Of a stretch of 8,796 nt of DNA, positions 5,213-8,796 are shown in pieces. A program made the position numbers and the translations under genes. Position 1 is the stretch's first letter; each line of letters begins with the position of its first letter. The stretch is from Bacteroidota bacterium (lineage in GTDB: Bacteria > Bacteroidota > Bacteroidia > Cytophagales > Cyclobacteriaceae). Under the pieces are notes generated by a model that saw nothing but the letters and a program-made list of their open reading frames with translations, searched no databases and was not told the DNA's origin. The DNA is taken from assembly GCA_003242315.1 (NCBI GenBank), contig QGUY01000168.1, positions 1 through 8,796 of the forward strand, given 5' to 3'.

Positions 5213-6409
5213 TCAGAGCCTTTTACGCGCAAGTTCAGAGACGGTAAGACCGATCGACAGAGAAGAGGTCGCTGCCGGCGAAGGTGCGTTGCATACATTG
5301 ATGACATGAGGTTCCTCCACGATCATGAAATCATCGACAAGCCCACCCGTGCGGTCGCATGCTTGTGCGCGTACTCCAGCTCCGCCTTCCACGAGATCAG
5401 ACTCCTGAATTTCGGGCACCATTTTTTGCAAAGCCCGGGTGAAAGCCGCTTTCGAAAAGGAACGGTACATCTCACCAAGACCAGTGCGCCAGTATTTGGC
5501 TGCCACTTTTCTGAAGCCGGGCCACGCCAGCGTCTCGCCAAGCTCGGCGAGGTTGATGTCCGTTTTCCGGTATCCTTCACGACTGAATGCCAGCACAGCG
5601 TTAGGACCAGCCTCGACACCACCACGTGCCATTCGGGTAAAATGAACACCCAGGAAAGGGAACGCAGGGTCGGGTACCGGATAGATAAGGTTTTTGACAA
5701 GGTACTCCTTATCCTTCCTCAGCTTGTAATATTCACCCCGGAAGGGGACGATTTTCACGTCTATGTTTTTCGATGTAAGCCGTGCGATCTTATCCGAGTA
5801 TAGGCCGGCACAGTTAATTACGAGTTTAGCATAGTATGTTTTGTTCTGTGTCGACACATGCGCCACACTCTGATTGATCTGAATGCGGATAACCTTCTCA
5901 TTGAGGAAGATGCTTCCGCCGGACTGCTGGAAGACGTCTGCATACTTTTGCGCGACGAGGCGGAAGTCAACGATGCCTGTCTGCGGCACGAATATCCCAC
6001 GAATACCAGCCGCATGCGGCTCGTATTCGCGGATTTGTTCCGCTGAAAGCATGGTAAGTGGCTTCAGGCCGTTCTGCAATCCCCGCTCATACAGGGTTTG
6101 CAGCATGGGAAGTTCCCGTTCTTCAGTAGCAATAATGATCTTGCCACAGAGTTCATACGGGATGTTATGGCGCTGGCAGAATTCGATCAGCATATTGTAT
6201 CCCCGGGTGCAGTTCAGGGCTTTGAGGCTGCCAGGCTTGTAGTAAAGGCCCGAGTGGATAACACCGCTGTTGTTACCCGTCTGGTGACGACCAACGCGGT
6301 CTTCTTTTTCCAGGATGGCGACTTTTAGCGAGGGGTTTCCGGAGAGCAATTGCAAGCCTGTGGCCAGTCCTACGACACCACCACCGACAATAAGCACATC
6401 GTACTGCAT
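5213..6409 (-). CDS. lhgO: L-2-hydroxyglutarate oxidase/dehydrogenase (FAD-dependent)
   Basis: A 398-residue FAD enzyme of the DAO/GlpA superfamily that oxidises L-2-hydroxyglutarate to 2-oxoglutarate, passing electrons to the membrane quinone pool or to oxygen; in E. coli it is membrane-associated. The N-terminus has the dinucleotide-binding GGGVVG loop (residues 9-14) followed by LEK with the ribose-binding acidic residue Glu34. RHQTGNNSGVIHSGLYYKPG (41-60) is the hallmark of this subgroup around the flavin. GVHFTRMARGGVEAGPNA and the C-terminal GGAGVRAQACDRTG and CNAPSPAATSSLSIG segments are also characteristic. Length matches LhgO (about 400). Known role: removal of a side product of malate dehydrogenase and other enzymes, or a step of glutarate/lysine breakdown; no lysine-catabolic neighbour is present, so metabolite repair is the better guess here. 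ATG 6407-6409 has a good promoter just upstream. Confidence 0.93.
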   Translation of the reverse strand: MQYDVLIVGGGVVGLATGLQLLSGNPSLKVAILEKEDRVGRHQTGNNSGVIHSGLYYKPGSLKALNCTRGYNMLIEFCQRHNIPYELCGKIIIATEERELPMLQTLYERGLQNGLKPLTMLSAEQIREYEPHAAGIRGIFVPQTGIVDFRLVAQKYADVFQQSGGSIFLNEKVIRIQINQSVAHVSTQNKTYYAKLVINCAGLYSDKIARLTSKNIDVKIVPFRGEYYKLRKDKEYLVKNLIYPVPDPAFPFLGVHFTRMARGGVEAGPNAVLAFSREGYRKTDINLAELGETLAWPGFRKVAAKYWRTGLGEMYRSFSKAAFTRALQKMVPEIQESDLVEGGAGVRAQACDRTGGLVDDFMIVEEPHVINVCNAPSPAATSSLSIGLTVSELARKRL

Positions 6410-6437
6410 GCAGGGAAAAATTTCGCCGAAACTATCA

Positions 6438-6466
6438 CAAAAATAGCATTCGCGAAAACACCCAAA
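6438..6466 (-). promoter_or_regulatory. Bacteroidota-type promoter for lhgO
   Basis: On the minus strand TTTG (6466 to 6463), a 17-base spacer, then TATTTTTG (6445 to 6438), a complete TAnnTTTG match. Transcription would start near 6432, leaving a leader of about 23 bases before the ATG at 6409. Spacing is at the short end of the reported range. Confidence 0.6.
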
Positions 6467-6522
6467 TTTTTCCTACTTCGGCAACTTTTGCAGCCATGTG
6501 AGAAATCCTGCAGGAATTACAC

Positions 6523-6551
6523 TTTTTCGGAGACGGTCTATCATAATTTTG
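6523..6551 (+). promoter_or_regulatory. Probable promoter of the yfiR-like / sensor operon
   Basis: TAATTTTG at 6544-6551 matches TAnnTTTG fully. The -33 region is only a T-run (6523-6527), without a TTG. A start near 6557 would leave about 28 bases before ATG 6586 and would exclude the upstream in-frame ATG 6553, which supports the shorter protein. Confidence 0.5.
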
Positions 6552-6585
6552 AATGCTTTTGAACTACACTGCACCCGTCTTTCGA

Positions 6586-7089
6586 ATGAAGAAGGTCGCC
6601 TTTTTGATACTATTTTTTTCATTGGTGGTCGCCCCGGGGTATTCCCAGAACGAAAAGCTCAAGGCGGTTGTCCTGTACAGTTTTACGCGCTATGTGCTCT
6701 GGCCGGAGTCGGCCACCACGGGCGACTTCGAGATCAAGATTCTCGGTAATTCCGGCCTCGAAGAAGAACTGAAAATCATGGCGCAATCGAAGAAGGTGGG
6801 TAATCGCAACATTCGCGTCACGCGCGTCAATGGTGCCGGCGACATCGGGTCGTGTCATATTCTCGTGATTCCCGTATCACAATCAGCACGACTTGAGGAA
6901 ATGCTGGTTGCTCTTGGTGATCGCCCTGTGTTGGTGGTCACTGAAGAACCTGGACTCGGTGCGAAGGGTAGCGACATCAACTTTGTTGACCGTGACGGCA
7001 GACTCGCCTTTGAACTGAATCAGGCTTCAGTCAACAAAAGAAAACTGAAAGTATCCACAGAGCTCACGCGACTTGCCATACTCATTTAG
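6586..7089 (+). CDS. YfiR-like (DUF4154) exported protein
   Basis: A 167-residue protein with a clear Sec signal peptide (MKKVAFLILFFSLVVAPGYS, cleavage probably after Ser20) and then the DUF4154/YfiR fold: KLKAVVLYSFTRYVLWPES (residues 24-42), the FEIKILG strand, CHILVIPVS at 90-98, PVLVVTEEPGL, SDINFVDRDGRLAFELN, and the closing RKLKVSTELTRLAIL. In Pseudomonas, YfiR is a periplasmic repressor of the diguanylate cyclase YfiN and is stabilised by disulfides. Here only one cysteine (Cys90) remains in the mature protein, so an internal disulfide is impossible. No GGDEF gene is adjacent; the partner is instead probably the HAMP/GAF sensor starting four bases downstream. I chose ATG 6586 over the in-frame ATG 6553 because it starts directly at the signal peptide and because a promoter box ends at 6551. 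Confidence 0.85.
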   Translation: MKKVAFLILFFSLVVAPGYSQNEKLKAVVLYSFTRYVLWPESATTGDFEIKILGNSGLEEELKIMAQSKKVGNRNIRVTRVNGAGDIGSCHILVIPVSQSARLEEMLVALGDRPVLVVTEEPGLGAKGSDINFVDRDGRLAFELNQASVNKRKLKVSTELTRLAILI

Positions 7090-7093
7090 ATCT

Positions 7094-8796
7094 ATGGAAA
7101 AGAAGAAATTGAAATCACGCATTCGCCTGACGATCGGTAACAAGATATTGGCAGCCTTCGCAGCGCTGATGATCCTGTACATTATTAACGTCGCCATTAT
7201 CTTCTTCACGCGAACTACGATACAGGATGTGGTTACCCACTCTTCCGAGATCATCCGCCCGTCGCAAAATGCCATCAATGACTTTATTTCGCTGGTAACC
7301 CGTTCAAAGATGCTGGCCACAAACTGGGTCTACCTCCAAAGCAATGAGGAAGACAAGCAGGCCCTGCGGAACCTTCGGAACAACGAGTATCCCCAACTCG
7401 CTGCCACAGTGCGAGACCTCATGCCACTGTGGGAGAGTGACAGCCAGCGAATGCTGATGGACAGCGTGTTCAAGAAGTTTGATGCTGTGCTGAAGGTCCA
7501 GGAGGAAGGGATTATGAAACAACTGGTGTCGTTTGATAACTACGAAGATCCTGTCACAAAGCTCCTGGCGGAAGACGTAGTGGCGAACCAGGTCATTCCC
7601 CAGTCAAACGAGATTATCGAAATTCTCTCGCATATAGCGACGATGCAATACGCCGTCACAGCCGAGTCCGATGTGGCGTTGATACGTTCCGTGCGAAGTC
7701 TGGGCAACGTCACGTGGATCCTGGCCGCAGTGTTTATAGGTTGGGGTGTCGTGAGTACGTACCTGTTGATGCGGTCGATCACAGTGCCGGTCAACTTCCT
7801 CAAGAACATAGTAGTCAAGCTCGGTCGTGGCGAACTGGTGGAAGAAAAGCAAAAAAATTTCAGCAACGACGAGATTGGCGAAATGGCTGTCGCCATGGAC
7901 AACCTCGTGAACGGGCTCAAGCAGACCACGATGTTTGCAGAAAATATCGGGAAGGGCAATTACAAGTCTGAGTTCCGTCCGCTGAGTGAACACGACGTGC
8001 TGGGTAACGCGCTGCTCAACATGAGGGACAACCTGGCCAAGGTGGCCGAAGAAGACAAGCAGCGCAACTGGGCTACCGAGGGGATGGCGCGCTTCGGCGA
8101 AATCCTCCGTACCAATAATAACGATCTGGTTAAGCTGGCCGATGAAATCATCCGCAACCTCGTCAAATACCTGAACGCCAACCAGGGCGCCATCTACATC
8201 GCTGACGACGTGGATTCGGACGCTGAGCCGACCATGTCGATGAAAGCGTGCTACGCCTGGGATAAGAAGAAATTCCTGAATCATCAGATCCACAAGGGCG
8301 AAGGTCTTGCGGGACAAGCCTGGCAGGAAGGCGATATCATCTACCTCACCGAGGTTCCTGACAATTACATCCGCATCGTTTCAGGATTGGGCGATGCCAA
8401 CCCGACCAGTATTCTCATCGTGCCCTTGAAGGTTAACGACGACATCTTTGGTGTGGTTGAGATTGCAAGCTTCGCCGTCTTCAAGGACTTTGAAATAGAG
8501 TTCGTCAAGAAGGTCGCCGAAAGTATCGCGTCCACGATCTCTTCGGTGAAGGTGAACGCACGTACGCAGCGACTGCTCGAGGAATCGCAGGAAATGACCG
8601 AGCAAATGCGGGCGCAGGAAGAGGAGATGCGTCAGAACATGGAAGAGCTGCAGGCAACGCAGGAAGAAATGCAGCGCAGCCAGGCGGAAACGGAAAGTAC
8701 GATGCAGGCGATCAACGCCTCTATGGCGGTTGCCGAATACGATACACATGGACAAAACACGAGAACAAATGAGAATACACACAAAAAGAAAGGAGA
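7094..8796 (+). CDS. Two-pass HAMP-GAF-coiled-coil sensor protein (partial, 3' end missing)
   Basis: At least 567 residues in an open frame that runs off the contig. Order: cytoplasmic basic start; TM1 about 17-38 (ILAAFAALMILYIINVAIIFF); a helical periplasmic domain about 40-205 of four-helix-bundle type; TM2 about 207-226; HAMP about 227-280 (SITVPVNFLKNIV, NDEIGEMAVAMDNL); a second HAMP-like helix pair about 276-322 (FAENIGKGNY, LGNALLNMRDNL); the linker NWATEGMARFGEIL; a GAF domain about 345-485 (GAIYIADD, KGEGLAGQAWQEGDIIYL, ILIVPLKVNDDIFGVVEIAS); and a Glu/Gln/Met-rich coiled coil about 490-535. TMQAINASMAVAEYD at the end looks like the onset of a PAS domain. The output domain, possibly a histidine kinase or nothing catalytic, is not in view. 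It starts four bases after the yfiR-like stop, so the two form an operon and probably a sensing pair. Residues after ~553 are unreliable because the last bases look degraded. Confidence 0.85.
   Translation, partial: MEKKKLKSRIRLTIGNKILAAFAALMILYIINVAIIFFTRTTIQDVVTHSSEIIRPSQNAINDFISLVTRSKMLATNWVYLQSNEEDKQALRNLRNNEYPQLAATVRDLMPLWESDSQRMLMDSVFKKFDAVLKVQEEGIMKQLVSFDNYEDPVTKLLAEDVVANQVIPQSNEIIEILSHIATMQYAVTAESDVALIRSVRSLGNVTWILAAVFIGWGVVSTYLLMRSITVPVNFLKNIVVKLGRGELVEEKQKNFSNDEIGEMAVAMDNLVNGLKQTTMFAENIGKGNYKSEFRPLSEHDVLGNALLNMRDNLAKVAEEDKQRNWATEGMARFGEILRTNNNDLVKLADEIIRNLVKYLNANQGAIYIADDVDSDAEPTMSMKACYAWDKKKFLNHQIHKGEGLAGQAWQEGDIIYLTEVPDNYIRIVSGLGDANPTSILIVPLKVNDDIFGVVEIASFAVFKDFEIEFVKKVAESIASTISSVKVNARTQRLLEESQEMTEQMRAQEEEMRQNMEELQATQEEMQRSQAETESTMQAINASMAVAEYDTHGQNTRTNENTHKKKG
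8758..8796. other. Probably degraded read-end sequence
   Basis: The last ~40 bases become very A-rich and lose the GC-rich codon use seen just before. The preceding frame (INASMAVAEYDTHGQ) reads like a PAS onset and a short NEN match continues at 8774-8782, so the DNA is probably genomic but with many bases miscalled as A, the same error direction seen in the adapter at the other end. Confidence 0.5.

Noticed and set aside
6506..6515. Perfect 10-base palindrome TCCTGCAGGA upstream of the yfiR-like promoter
   Set aside because: Too short and GC-centred to distinguish from chance; no second copy near the lhgO or other promoters.
7604..8317. Long minus-strand frame of 237 codons opposite the sensor
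   Set aside because: The plus-strand frame has coherent TM, HAMP and GAF features over the same bases; the minus frame has His/Val-rich composition typical of an antisense shadow.
8746..8772. ATACACAT and CACGAGA near the contig end as a second Nextera adapter
   Set aside because: The spacing is off by one base, no match to the preceding mosaic end or to the index/P7 sequence follows, and the ATACACAT part reads in frame as a plausible PAS onset.

Overview
The window looks like one complete assembled contig from a Bacteroidota bacterium, most likely a Cytophagales relative. The support is moderate GC, the lack of clear Shine-Dalgarno sites, several promoter matches to the Bacteroidota consensus (TTG, 17-19 bases, TAnnTTTG), and protein families typical of that group: a HEAT/cyclic-nucleotide-binding-like membrane protein tail, MetZ next to OsmC, YfiR (DUF4154), and a HAMP-GAF-coiled-coil sensor. 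Assignment to an order is inference from remembered protein similarity only. The ends are not reliable genome: bases 1-172 are Illumina Nextera adapter read-through followed by a noisy poly-A tail (read on the minus strand), and the last ~40 bases look degraded.

Layout. 173-890: 3' part of a HEAT-repeat plus degenerate cNMP-binding-domain protein. 897-1034: a 45-residue single-pass membrane protein. 1035-1371: a gene-free stretch holding two copies, 179 bases apart, of an unusual element (promoter-like box, identical 22-base leader, compensated hairpin, T-rich tail). 1426-4425, plus strand: a likely operon of sodium:solute symporter, OsmC-family protein and O-succinylhomoserine sulfhydrylase (MetZ). 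4430-4747, minus: single-domain rhodanese. 4826-5209, plus: RidA-like protein lacking the usual catalytic arginine. 5213-6409, minus: L-2-hydroxyglutarate oxidase (LhgO). 6586-7089 and 7094-8796, plus: a YfiR-like exported protein and a partial two-pass HAMP/GAF sensor.

How the genes may work together. The central block (OsmC, MetZ, rhodanese, RidA, LhgO) combines homocysteine synthesis from sulfide with enzymes that handle reactive sulfur, peroxides, reactive enamines/imines or a dead-end metabolite, so it reads as sulfur-amino-acid metabolism plus metabolite damage control, with the symporter supplying an unidentified solute. The right end is a separate signalling operon: a periplasmic YfiR-like protein with its probable partner, a membrane sensor with a periplasmic helical domain. 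The most unexplained feature is the pair of structured repeats at 1058-1336, which look like two small-RNA genes or two attenuator-like units.
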